A stretch of DNA of 64,000 nucleotides from the NCBI RefSeq assembly GCF_001017435.1, contig NZ_CP011371.1, forward strand, positions 558,001 to 622,000, written 5' to 3'. The DNA comes from Caldimonas brevitalea. GTDB lineage: Bacteria; Pseudomonadota; Gammaproteobacteria; Burkholderiales; Burkholderiaceae_C. Below, piece after piece: positions 44,375-53,365 of this stretch. Both the position numbers and the translations under genes were made by a program. A model generated the notes under the pieces. That model saw only the letters and a program-made list of their open reading frames with translations, ran no database searches and was not told the origin of the DNA. How positions within the stretch are numbered: position 1 is the first letter of the stretch; each line of letters starts with the position of its first letter.

Positions 44375-45121
44375 ATGAGCAAGCGAGGAACGGTGGAGCC
44401 GGTGCTGCTCACTTCGGCGCGGGTGACCACCTTCCAGGGCCAGGAGATGATCAGTGGCGCGAGCGGCTTCTTCTTCCGCCGCGACGAACGGCTCTACCTG
44501 GTGACGAGCCGGCACGTGCTGTGGGACCCGCCGACGGGCCACCACCCCGACCGCCTCGAACTCGAGTTGCATACCAACACCTTCAACCTGACGCTGACGA
44601 CGACGTTTTCCATCCTGCTGTATCGACAGGGTGAGGCCATCTGGCGGCAGGCCAGCGACAGCGAAGGTGAAGTCGACGTGGCCGTCATCGAGTTGGATCA
44701 GCACGCGCTGCCGGAGCGCTGCGCGCTGCGGGCCTTCACGCCGGCGCATCTGCAAGCGGCGCTGTCCGAGATCGAAATCGGCACGCCGCTGTTGGTGGTG
44801 GGGTTCCCGCTCGGCTTCCATGACACCTTGCACCATCTGCCCGTCGCGCGGCTGGCGTGCGTCGCCTCGTCGTTCGGCGTGCGGTTTCAGGGCCAGGGCT
44901 ACTTTCTCACCGATGCCCGCACCCACCGGGGGACCAGCGGTGCGCCGGTGCTGATGCGGGATACGTCGGGAGATCTCGGGCAAGAACCCGTACCGTGGAA
45001 GCTTTTGGGCATCCACTCTTCCAGAATGGACATGGGCAACCGAGACCTGGTGCAGGACGAGGCGCTGGGGCTGAACTGCGCCTGGTATGCCGACGTTCTG
45101 ATGGCACTCACCGACGTTTGA
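44375..45121 (+). CDS. Trypsin-like serine protease without export signal
   Basis: A 248-residue trypsin-like domain protein. The catalytic triad fits His in LYLVTSRHVLW near 48, Asp in EVDVAVIELD near 109, and Ser in HRGTSGAPVLM near 189. The FLTDARTHRGTSGAPV segment is a typical S1/DegP-type nucleophile loop. No signal peptide or membrane helix is visible, so it is predicted cytoplasmic, which is unusual for active trypsin-fold enzymes. The rest of the protein has no PDZ or other added domain. ATG 44375 is weakly supported by a GGGTGAA region upstream. Confidence 0.82.
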   Translation: MSKRGTVEPVLLTSARVTTFQGQEMISGASGFFFRRDERLYLVTSRHVLWDPPTGHHPDRLELELHTNTFNLTLTTTFSILLYRQGEAIWRQASDSEGEVDVAVIELDQHALPERCALRAFTPAHLQAALSEIEIGTPLLVVGFPLGFHDTLHHLPVARLACVASSFGVRFQGQGYFLTDARTHRGTSGAPVLMRDTSGDLGQEPVPWKLLGIHSSRMDMGNRDLVQDEALGLNCAWYADVLMALTDV

Positions 45122-45209
45122 GCGACCCCTGCTCCGGTGGTCGTCCGCGAGGGGCGCGTGGCAGCTCTTGTTCTGCTGCGATGGCGGGTCTTGCGAACGA
45201 CCCGCCGCC

Positions 45210-46529
45210 TCACCGTCCCGGATCGAGGTGTAGCGGGGTCGACACCGCCGGCACGACCACGCGGTGCAACTCGGCGGCCAGCTCCGGAAAGCTCAAGGGC
45301 TTGCTGAGGTAGCCGTCCATCCCGGCGTCGCGGCATTGGTCGCCGACCTGGGCCTGGAGGCCAGCGGTGAGCGCGACGACGGCGAACGGCGGCATGCGGC
45401 CGTCGCGTTGCAGCGCTCGCAATTGCTGCGTGGCATCGATGCCGTTCAGGCGCGGCATGTCGAGGTCCATCAACACGGCCTGAGGGTGGCTGTCATTGCA
45501 TTGCTGGATCGCGGCGAGGCCGTCGTCGGCCGTCACCACCGAGTAGCCCAACATTCGGGCCATTTCACTCGCCACCATCCGGTTCACCTCGTTGTCGTCC
45601 ACGACCAGCAGCGGAGAACGGCTGTCGCGCGGCGGCTCGGGCAGCAGCCAAGTCGACGGGGCGCCGTCGCGACCGCGAGCCGCCGTCGTGACGTGGTGAA
45701 TCTGGGCCGGGCTGAACGGGTAGAGCTCGACCTCGAAGCCCCCGACCGGCTCGGTGCTGAGCAACGCCGGCGCGCCCGCGGGCACCGCGAACGAACGTGT
45801 GCACGAACGCGGCAGCGCCCGGCTCAAGGTGTCGAGCGAGGCCTCCGTGATGTCGGGGCTGTCCAGCACCACCACCCAGGCGGGTCGCACTTCACCACCT
45901 TGCAAGCGGGCCGCGTACTGTGCCGCGTCCTCGCACGTATCGAAGCGCACCACCGACCAGCCGGCGCGGTGCAAGCGCCGCGACAGGCAGTCGGTGGCAT
46001 GGCGGGCGGTGCTGACCACCCACACGGTGGCGCCGGCTGCGTCGGGCAGCGGGGCGGGGTCGAACTGGCCATGGCACTGAAGGGTGAAGGCGAATAACAC
46101 GCCTCGACCTCGGGTGCAGCCGAACGCGACACTGGCGCCGCTGATGGGGCAGCGACCCCGGGCGGTCCGGGCCGGCGTGCTGTCGTTCCACGGGCGGCCC
46201 GCATCGGGCAGCTGTAGTCGTTCCAAGACGCGTGCTACGGTCTCGGCCGGGACCTGGGCGGCAAGGCCACCGATCAGCACATGCACCTCAGCGCGCCCCC
46301 CGCCGAGGTCGGCGGTGCGACCTTTGAGTACGAGAAACGCATTCGGCAGGATCTCGGTCACCGCACACATCAACCGGTAGATGGCGCATTCCACTGACAA
46401 GGGATCGTCGTCGAGGAGGAGGGGCGGTCCTTCGCAGTCGAAGGAAAACGATTGGCCCCGCATCAGCGTCTGGCGTAAGACGTGACGCGCGCAGTTGGTG
46501 AAGATCTCGCCGAAATCGTAGGTCTGCAT
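45210..46529 (-). CDS. Receiver-domain signalling protein with degenerate kinase-like N-terminus
   Basis: A signalling protein of about 439 residues from ATG 46529; starts at 46577 or 46682 are possible. The C-terminal 130 residues form a clear receiver: LLVVDDNEVNRMVASEMARM, phospho-Asp in AVLMDLDMPRLNG, and KP in GYLSKPLSFPELA. The N-terminal region (PLLLDDDPLSVECAIYRLM, RGVLFAFTLQ) looks like a histidine-kinase ATPase domain, but no phospho-acceptor His box is seen. A middle segment (TVWVVSTARHATDCLSRRLH) resembles a receiver lacking its Asp. It may be a hybrid kinase remnant or an adaptor. Confidence 0.65.
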   Translation of the reverse strand: MQTYDFGEIFTNCARHVLRQTLMRGQSFSFDCEGPPLLLDDDPLSVECAIYRLMCAVTEILPNAFLVLKGRTADLGGGRAEVHVLIGGLAAQVPAETVARVLERLQLPDAGRPWNDSTPARTARGRCPISGASVAFGCTRGRGVLFAFTLQCHGQFDPAPLPDAAGATVWVVSTARHATDCLSRRLHRAGWSVVRFDTCEDAAQYAARLQGGEVRPAWVVVLDSPDITEASLDTLSRALPRSCTRSFAVPAGAPALLSTEPVGGFEVELYPFSPAQIHHVTTAARGRDGAPSTWLLPEPPRDSRSPLLVVDDNEVNRMVASEMARMLGYSVVTADDGLAAIQQCNDSHPQAVLMDLDMPRLNGIDATQQLRALQRDGRMPPFAVVALTAGLQAQVGDQCRDAGMDGYLSKPLSFPELAAELHRVVVPAVSTPLHLDPGR

Positions 46530-46882
46530 GACGGAGGCATCATTGCGCACGAGGGGGGCGACCCGCTGTTCGCGCATCGAGGCGCGCACAGACCGGCCGT
46601 CAGAGTCACCGCCTGTTTTGGGTCGACCGGCTGCCTCCTGCGCCCGTCGAATGCCCTGGAGGGACCCGTGGTGAAACATCATAAATCGGCGCTGACCCTG
46701 ACGGAAAGCATGGGATAGCCGCCACATCAACTGACACCCCGGGGGCTCGAATGGCAGCGAACGACAGCAGCGTGCAGGCCTGATCGACGAAGTGCTGATC
46801 CAATCCGGCCGCGAGCCGGGATGCCGTGCCCGGCCTCGCCGATCAGAACCGGTGCCGGTGCGAAAACCGCACCCGTCTTGCG
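46530..46882. other. Gap between two signalling genes
   Basis: A 353-base gap. It may contain the promoter and part of the true N-terminus of the receiver protein, whose start is uncertain. No other feature recognised. Confidence 0.4.
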
Positions 46883-49800
46883 TCAGCGTGTCGCGGCACC
46901 GACCAGCGTGGCCTCCAGTGTCTGGGCATCGACGGGTTTCGTGAGGTGCGCGTCGAAGCCGGCGGCCAGGGCCCGCTGCTTGTCGTCCTCCTGGCCCCAC
47001 CCGGTCAGCGCGACCAGGCAGACCTGTTGCCCGCGCGGCCTGCTGCGGATCCGACGCGCCACTTCGTAGCCGCTCATGCCCGGCATGCCGATGTCGAGCA
47101 GGACCACGTCGGGCGCGTAGCGTCGCACCTCCTGCAACGCCGCTTCACCGTCGTGCGCCAGCGCCACGTCACGGCCGCCCAGGCGCAACAGCACGGCCAG
47201 GCTCTCGGCGGCGTCGCGGTTGTCGTCCACCACCAGGATGCGCTGTGGCGCCGACCGCGGCGCGACGGCCGGCGCCTCGTCGGCGGCCGCCTGGGAGGTC
47301 GTGCCCCGGCTACGGGGCAGCCGCACCACGAACTCGCTGCCGCGCCCGGGGCCGGCGCTGTGGGCGCGGATCGAGCCACCGTGCAGTGCCACCAGCCCGC
47401 GGGCCAGCGCCAGCCCGATGCCCAGGCCGCCCTGGGCCCGTTCCAGCACCGGGTCGACCTGCGAGAACATCTCGAACACTGTTTCCAGGTGCTCGGCCGC
47501 GATGCCGACGCCGGTGTCGCGGATGGCCACGGTCGCCATCGCGTCGTCGGCCTCGGCGGTGAGCCAGATCTGGCCGCCGTGCGGCGTGTACTTGGCGGCG
47601 TTGTTGAGCAGGTTCAAGAACACCTGGGTCAGGCGTGTCACGTCGGCCTCGAGCCACACCGGCTGCGGCGGCAGCGACACCGTCAGCTGGTGCCCGCAGG
47701 CCTGCACCAGCGGTTGGGCCGCCTCGAGCGCGCCCTGCACGATGGTGGTCAATTCGACGCGTTCCTGTTGCAGCTCGATCTTGCCGCGCGTGATGCGGGC
47801 GATATCGAGCAAATCGTCGACCAGCCGCGTCAGGTGGCGGGCCTGGCGGTCGATGACGTCGCGGCTCCAGCGCGTTTCCGGATCGGGTGGTGCCTTCAGC
47901 CGCAGGATTTCCAGCGCATTGCGGATCGGCGCCAGCGGATTGCGCAGTTCGTGGGCGAGCGTGGCAAGGAATTCGTCCTTGCGACGGTCGGCATCGGACA
48001 GCTCCCGGTAGAGCCGGCGCAGCTCTTCTTCGGACCGCATGCGCTCGGTGATGTCGATGCCCAGTCCGTACAGCATGGTCGGGCGACCGTCGGTGGCATA
48101 CACCGCACGACCGCGGCCTTCCATCCAGCGCCACTGGCCGCTCGCATGCCGAAAGCGGAACTGCACGCAGTAGTCGTCGCGCCGTTCCAGGGCCTGTGCC
48201 ACCGCGGCTTCCAACGCGGGCCGTTCGTCGGGGTGCACCAGGCTCCTGAAACCCTCGGTGGTCCCCGAGAAGCCGCCGGGCGGCAGGCCGAACAACTCTT
48301 CGAGCTCGGCGCTCCACCAGACCCGATCGGTCACCAGGTCGCGCGACCAGGCGCCCATGCGGCCACCACGCATCGCCAGCGCCAGCACGTCACGGCTCTC
48401 GCGCAATGCCGCTTCGGCGCGGGCGCTCTCGACTGCGAACCAGGTGCGCTCAGCCACCTGCTCGATCAGCGCCACCTCGTCGCTGCGCCACGTCCGCGGC
48501 TCGCGGTGCTGCAGCACCATCAGCGCGACGAGCCGGCGGTCCTTGACGAGCGGCACACCGACGCCGGCGCGAGCATGCAGCCCCGCAAAAGCTGCTTGCG
48601 CACCCGATCCCAGCAGACGCTCGTCGCTGGCGACGTCTTCGATCACGACGGTGGAGCCGGCACGCAGCTGCGCCACCATGCGGGGACCGAAGTCGTTGAG
48701 TCGGTGGCGGCCGACGACACTCGGCACGCCGTCGGTGTGGTCCTGCAGCACCAGCGCGAACTGCTGTGAGGGGTCGATCTCGGCATAGGCACAGCGGCTG
48801 ACGCCGAAGTAGCGACCGACACGGGCGACCACCTCGCGCTGAACCAACGCCGGGTCGCGCAGCTCGCGGGTGGCGTCGTGCAGCGCGACGATCAGGCGGT
48901 GCGATTCGTCGCTGCGCTGCAAGGCTTCTTCGATGCGCTTGCGGTCGGTGACGTCCAGTTCCGCGCCCACCGTTCTGATGGCGCGGCGCGCGGCGCCTTC
49001 GCCTTTGAAGAAGGTCTGCGCCCGGGCACTGATCCAACGCGTTTTGCCATCGGCGCGCAACACCCGGTAGTCGGACGCGAACACGCCGTTGCCATTCGGG
49101 TCGTGCGCCGATCTCAGCGCTGCCAAATGAGCCTCGCGATCGTCGGGGTGCACGCGGGCCAGCACCGAGTCGAGTTGGGGCGGACGGTCGGGCGGCCAAT
49201 CGTGAATGGCCCGGATCACCGGCGACCAGTGCAGTTCGCCGCTCACATGGTCGTGGTCGAACACGCCGACGCCCGCGGCCCGCACCGCCTGGGTCAGCCG
49301 CTCTTCGGCGCGGCGCAGTTCATCCAGCGCTTCCCGGTGCGCGGTGATGTCGTGCACGAGGATGGCCACGCCCAGCACACTGCCGGCGGCCGTGAGGTGA
49401 GGCACATAGGTGATCGCTACCCAGCGCTTGCCGGCGCGCGGGTAGGCGATCTGGTGCTCGCACGACACGGCCTGGCCGGCCAGCGCGGCTTCCATATAGG
49501 GCCGCAGCGTCTGCCACGCCGCTTCGCCGGCCACGTCGCGCACATGCCGCCCGGTGATGTTCGACCGCGGCTCGCCGAACCACCGTTCGTAGGCCCGGTT
49601 GTTGAGCCGGTAGACACCCTCGGCGTCGACATACGAAATCAGCACCGGCAGGTTGTCGATGATCAGCGGCAGCAGCTCCTCGGCGAGCAAACGCTGTTGC
49701 AACCGTGCCGCCTGCTCCTGGGCCTCCTGCGCCTCGGCGACGGCGGTTGCCGCGCGGTGCTCCAGTTCGTCGTTGATCGCGGCGGCCTGCAGCCCGGCGC

Positions 49801-50794
49801 GGTGCAGCGCGGCGCTGACCGCGTCGACTTCGACCAGGCCGGTGCGCTCGGCCGCCGGCACCTCGTCGTTCGCCAGTTCCCGCGCCGCCCGCCCCAGGGC
49901 CTGGATCGGGCGCCGGATGCCGCGCGCAGCCCGCAGCGCCAACACCACCGAGAGCACGGCGAGGAAGGCGGCCGAGGCCGCCGCCTGCCATGCCGCGTGA
50001 CGTGCGCCCGTGGTCAGGATGTCCTGGGGCACGCCGATCACGAAGGTCCAGCCATACACCGGCGAGCGGCTGTAGAAGGCCAGCACCCGGATGCCGTCGA
50101 GCGAGACCGATTCGATGAAGCCCTCGGAGCGAGTCTGCAATGCGGCGATCAGGTCCGGCTGGGCCCGCTTGCCGATCCAGCGTTGCGGGTCGGGCTCGCG
50201 CGCCACGACCGTGTTGCCTTTGTCCATCACCGCCGCGATCCAGCCGGCCGGCAGGCGTTGCTGCGTGATGATGGCCTGGAGCGCGTCGGGGGTGAAGATG
50301 AGACCGACGTTGTAACGCGGCGGTGTGCCGCTGCGATCGGGCGCGAACACCCCCAGTACGGGGCGTTGGCTGACCGGCCCGATGCGCAGGTTGGAGACCT
50401 CGGGCCGGCCGGTGACGAGCGGGCGTCCGGGCGGTGCGTTGTGCCTCGGCAACGGCGTGCCGAGTGCCACCGAGGTGTTGAGCCGCTGCCGTTCGGCATC
50501 GATCAGCACCACCCAGTTGCCGCTGCCTTCGCTGGCGGCCTTGGCTTCGCCGTAAAAGCGGGCCAAATCGTCTTCGAGGATGGCTGCAGAGGCGGCCAGG
50601 GTGCGGGCGACGGCAGCTCGCTTGTCGAGTTCGCGGTCGACCACCAGCGACAGCGCGCGTGCCGTTTCCCGCAGGCGTTGGTGGGCCGATTCGGCTTCGC
50701 GTTGATAGGTGGCGACGACAATCCAGACGAACAGACAGGCCGTGGGCAGCAACACCGCGAGGATCAGCAGCAGCAGCCGGCGCCCGAGCGTCAT
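46883..50794 (-). CDS. Hybrid histidine kinase with cache, PAS and GAF domains
   Basis: A 1303-residue membrane sensor kinase. An N-terminal helix (LGRRLLLLILAVLLPTACLF), an extracytoplasmic cache-like sensor and a second helix before HAMP-like residues precede a PAS domain (SYVDAEGVYRLNNRAYERWF). A second PAS (VGVFDHDHVSGELHWSPVI) and a GAF domain (GRYFGVSRCAYAEIDPS) follow, then a third PAS. The kinase core has the phospho-His in ATLAHELRNPLAPI, then the N box LLNNAAKYTPHG and G boxes. A C-terminal receiver has DDNRD and phospho-Asp in VVLLDIGMPGMSG. The signal is unknown. I use ATG 50794; GTG 50899 is an alternative. Confidence 0.9.
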   Translation of the reverse strand: MTLGRRLLLLILAVLLPTACLFVWIVVATYQREAESAHQRLRETARALSLVVDRELDKRAAVARTLAASAAILEDDLARFYGEAKAASEGSGNWVVLIDAERQRLNTSVALGTPLPRHNAPPGRPLVTGRPEVSNLRIGPVSQRPVLGVFAPDRSGTPPRYNVGLIFTPDALQAIITQQRLPAGWIAAVMDKGNTVVAREPDPQRWIGKRAQPDLIAALQTRSEGFIESVSLDGIRVLAFYSRSPVYGWTFVIGVPQDILTTGARHAAWQAAASAAFLAVLSVVLALRAARGIRRPIQALGRAARELANDEVPAAERTGLVEVDAVSAALHRAGLQAAAINDELEHRAATAVAEAQEAQEQAARLQQRLLAEELLPLIIDNLPVLISYVDAEGVYRLNNRAYERWFGEPRSNITGRHVRDVAGEAAWQTLRPYMEAALAGQAVSCEHQIAYPRAGKRWVAITYVPHLTAAGSVLGVAILVHDITAHREALDELRRAEERLTQAVRAAGVGVFDHDHVSGELHWSPVIRAIHDWPPDRPPQLDSVLARVHPDDREAHLAALRSAHDPNGNGVFASDYRVLRADGKTRWISARAQTFFKGEGAARRAIRTVGAELDVTDRKRIEEALQRSDESHRLIVALHDATRELRDPALVQREVVARVGRYFGVSRCAYAEIDPSQQFALVLQDHTDGVPSVVGRHRLNDFGPRMVAQLRAGSTVVIEDVASDERLLGSGAQAAFAGLHARAGVGVPLVKDRRLVALMVLQHREPRTWRSDEVALIEQVAERTWFAVESARAEAALRESRDVLALAMRGGRMGAWSRDLVTDRVWWSAELEELFGLPPGGFSGTTEGFRSLVHPDERPALEAAVAQALERRDDYCVQFRFRHASGQWRWMEGRGRAVYATDGRPTMLYGLGIDITERMRSEEELRRLYRELSDADRRKDEFLATLAHELRNPLAPIRNALEILRLKAPPDPETRWSRDVIDRQARHLTRLVDDLLDIARITRGKIELQQERVELTTIVQGALEAAQPLVQACGHQLTVSLPPQPVWLEADVTRLTQVFLNLLNNAAKYTPHGGQIWLTAEADDAMATVAIRDTGVGIAAEHLETVFEMFSQVDPVLERAQGGLGIGLALARGLVALHGGSIRAHSAGPGRGSEFVVRLPRSRGTTSQAAADEAPAVAPRSAPQRILVVDDNRDAAESLAVLLRLGGRDVALAHDGEAALQEVRRYAPDVVLLDIGMPGMSGYEVARRIRSRPRGQQVCLVALTGWGQEDDKQRALAAGFDAHLTKPVDAQTLEATLVGAATR

Positions 50795-51017
50795 CGGGCG
50801 TGCCGCGCCATCGGCGCCGTCGTCAGGCGTCGAAGCGAGGCGATTCGAAGCGGCGAGGGGCAATTGGCGCGTCCGTCGTTGGGCGTCTGATTGTTCCACG
50901 GCTGCTGGCCTCCACGGCTGCGCATCAACCCCTGACCCGAGCAGGCCGGGCGGCGCCCGCGGCCTTGCCGACCACAGGCCGCGCGTACCGGGCGGTCGCA
51001 ACCCAGGAAGCGCTGAT

Positions 51018-52340
51018 ATGCATCTTGACACCACCGCCACCCCCGGCGCGTATCTGGACATCCTCGATGAAGTCGTCGAGGCCGCCCGGGATGGCGGCCG
51101 GCGCCCGGTGCCCGTGCTCAGCGACCTGGTCTCGGCCGACGGGCAGCAGCAGTTCGTCGACCTGGTGATGGAGGGCGGCGGCGCGCTGGGCATCGCCCTG
51201 GTCGGCTATGCCTGCGCACTGGAACGCCTGGGGGTGCGCTTCTTGTGCATCGGCGGTGCCTCCGCCGGTGCGGTGGTCGCTCTGCTGCTGGGGGCGGCGG
51301 GGCGCCCGCCCGAGGCCCGGGCCCAACGGCTGATCACCCTGGTGGAGCAAATGCCGCTGCGCGAGTTCATCGATGGTGGATGGGGCGCGCAATGGGCTTT
51401 TCATGTCTACCAGTCCTATTGGCGGCGTTCGCCCGGCGCCGCGCCTGAGCGCCTGCCTCGCAAGTTGCTCAAATGGGCGGCAACCGGTGCTGCCGCGGTG
51501 GTCAATACGCCCCGGCTGCTGCGCCGCCATGGCCTGTGCCCTGGCCTCCGCTTTCACCACTGGCTCGACGATGCGTTGGCCGAAGTGGGCTTGCCGGGCG
51601 CCACGACGGCCGACCTCGACCGCCGCCTGGCCGTGGCGCCCGGCGAAGTACGCTTTCGGGCCGAGCGCTTGCGCTCGAGCGACGCCGTCACGGCGCTGGG
51701 TGAGCACCCGGCGGTGGTGGCGATGGCGGCGTCGGAGCTGCGCACCGAACGCCGCGTGTTCTTTCCCGAGATGGCGCGACAGGAGTTGACGGGCGCCTTG
51801 GCCCAACCGGTGTCGCTGTTCGCCCGCGCGTCGATGTCCATCCCCTTGGTGTTCGAGCCACTGCGCCTGACGCCCGGCGGCCAGCGCACGGCCGACAAGC
51901 ACTCGGCCCATGTGTTCGTCGATGGCGGTGTCCTGTCGAACTTTCCGATCGATGCCTTCCACGACCGCGACCACGTGCCGGCCTGCCCGACCGTCGGCAT
52001 CAAGCTGGCCGAGGAGGCGACACCGCCACCCATCACCTCGTTGACCGGCTTGCTCGTGAGCATGTTCACCAGCGCACGCCATTCACGCGACCTGGCCTTT
52101 CTCGAAGACAACCCCGAGTTCCGCCAGCTGATCGCCCATGCCGATACGCAAGGCCTGGGCTGGCTGGACTTCGAGATGAGCCGCGAGGACCAGCTGCGCT
52201 TGTTCCGAGCCGGCGCCGTGGCGGCTTGCGAGTGGGTGTTTGGCAGCGCCGAGCGGCCGGGCTTCGATTGGGACGCCTACAAGGGCCTGCGCCGTTCGCA
52301 ACTGAGCATGCCGGCGCCACGCCGCCGCGACACACCGTGA
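51018..52340 (+). CDS. Patatin-like phospholipase
   Basis: A 440-residue patatin-family protein. The oxyanion motif EGGGALGIALVGYA begins near 52, the nucleophile lies in GGASAGAVVALLLGA near 80, and the catalytic Asp in the DGG of VFVDGGVLSNFPID near 305. All catalytic elements are present, so it should be an active lipid acyl hydrolase. No signal peptide. ATG 51018 follows AGGAAG. A longer frame upstream is a shadow of the kinase gene. Substrate and role are unknown. Confidence 0.9.
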   Translation: MHLDTTATPGAYLDILDEVVEAARDGGRRPVPVLSDLVSADGQQQFVDLVMEGGGALGIALVGYACALERLGVRFLCIGGASAGAVVALLLGAAGRPPEARAQRLITLVEQMPLREFIDGGWGAQWAFHVYQSYWRRSPGAAPERLPRKLLKWAATGAAAVVNTPRLLRRHGLCPGLRFHHWLDDALAEVGLPGATTADLDRRLAVAPGEVRFRAERLRSSDAVTALGEHPAVVAMAASELRTERRVFFPEMARQELTGALAQPVSLFARASMSIPLVFEPLRLTPGGQRTADKHSAHVFVDGGVLSNFPIDAFHDRDHVPACPTVGIKLAEEATPPPITSLTGLLVSMFTSARHSRDLAFLEDNPEFRQLIAHADTQGLGWLDFEMSREDQLRLFRAGAVAACEWVFGSAERPGFDWDAYKGLRRSQLSMPAPRRRDTP

Positions 52341-52350
52341 AGCCGGCGGT

Positions 52351-52376
52351 GCAGTGCCAGGCCGGCCTGGCACTGC
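52351..52376. terminator. Perfect palindrome between convergent genes
   Basis: A perfect 26-base palindrome whose half is GCAGTGCCAGGCC, located 11 bases after the patatin stop and 70 bases before the stop of the convergent gene. It can form a strong hairpin on both strands and may end transcription from both sides, although no T-run is present. Confidence 0.5.
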
Positions 52377-52446
52377 CGGTGGGCGGTGGATCACCGCGGT
52401 GCTGCGCGCTGCGATGTGAGCACCCTTCGGAGCGCCGGGCGGGGGC

Positions 52447-53268
52447 TCACGCCGTCACCGACACCACCAGGCGCGGATCGAAGCCGGGGTTGTCGGTGGT
52501 CTTGCGTGTCGGGTCGTAGTAGCCGCGCGGGTTGCAGATCACGCGGGTGGTGCCGATGCGGTAGTCGCTGCAGTGGTGCAGGTGGCCGTGCACCCAGAGC
52601 CGGGCGCGCTCGAAGAACTCCTGCGGCAGGTCCGACGCGAACGCGGCGGTGAGCGGCTGGTCGCGGTACGCCTGTGGCACGCTGCGCGGGCTGGGGGCGT
52701 GGTGGGTGACCACGACGGTGGGCAAGGCTGCAAAACGCCGATCGCTGTCGTGCAGCCGCGCCTGCAGCCAGGCCCGGCCGATGCGGTGTTCGCGCAGGGC
52801 CACCTCCGGCTGGAAACAGCGGCCCTCGCGTTCGACGTCGCCGTCCTCGCGCTCGCGGATCAGGCGGAAGTCGTTCATGCCGGTGCGGGCGACCTCGGCA
52901 GCCTGGCTGCCGCTCACGCCCAGGTGTTCGTAGAGGCGGAAGTCGGTCCACAACGTCACGCCGAGGAAACGCACGCCGGCGATCACCAGGTCGTCGCGAT
53001 CCATCACGTGCACATTGGTGCCGTGCGCGACCGCGCGCATGTGCTCGAGCTGGCGGCGACGCTCCCGGCCGTAGAACTCGTGGTTGCCAGGCACGTAGAC
53101 CACCGGGCGGCCACCGAACACCGAATCGCGCCCCGCCCACAACACCCCACTCAGACCGGGCGTGTGGATGTCGCCGGCCAGCACCACGACGTCATAGTCC
53201 AGCTCGCTGGGCGGTGTGAAGGCGCCGAATTCGAGATGCAGGTCCGAGTAGATCAGGATCCGGGTCAC
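52447..53268 (-). CDS. Metallophosphoesterase
   Basis: Calcineurin-like phosphoesterase of 273 residues from GTG 53268. That start is preceded at ideal spacing by GGAGGT, which lies inside the alternative ATG 53280 frame. Metal-binding motifs are all present: IYSDLHLEFG, VVLAGDIHTPG, VPGNHEFYG, TVVVTHHAPSP and VHGHLHHCSDY. These give the two-metal site. Members hydrolyse nucleotides, phospholipids or phosphoproteins, and no specific substrate can be chosen. It is convergent with the patatin gene. Confidence 0.9.
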   Translation of the reverse strand: MTRILIYSDLHLEFGAFTPPSELDYDVVVLAGDIHTPGLSGVLWAGRDSVFGGRPVVYVPGNHEFYGRERRRQLEHMRAVAHGTNVHVMDRDDLVIAGVRFLGVTLWTDFRLYEHLGVSGSQAAEVARTGMNDFRLIREREDGDVEREGRCFQPEVALREHRIGRAWLQARLHDSDRRFAALPTVVVTHHAPSPRSVPQAYRDQPLTAAFASDLPQEFFERARLWVHGHLHHCSDYRIGTTRVICNPRGYYDPTRKTTDNPGFDPRLVVSVTA

Positions 53269-53365
53269 GGCGACCTCCATGCGCGGTGGGCGAGCCGGTT
53301 CACTATATCCAGATAGCAGCGGGCGCGGCGCACAGGCCGCCTGGCGGCCTTGCCACCGCAGTGCC

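Noticed and set aside
43682..45121. A defined antiphage defence system
   Set aside because: Only an intracellular trypsin-fold protease hints at this. No sensor, nuclease or NTPase partner is present.
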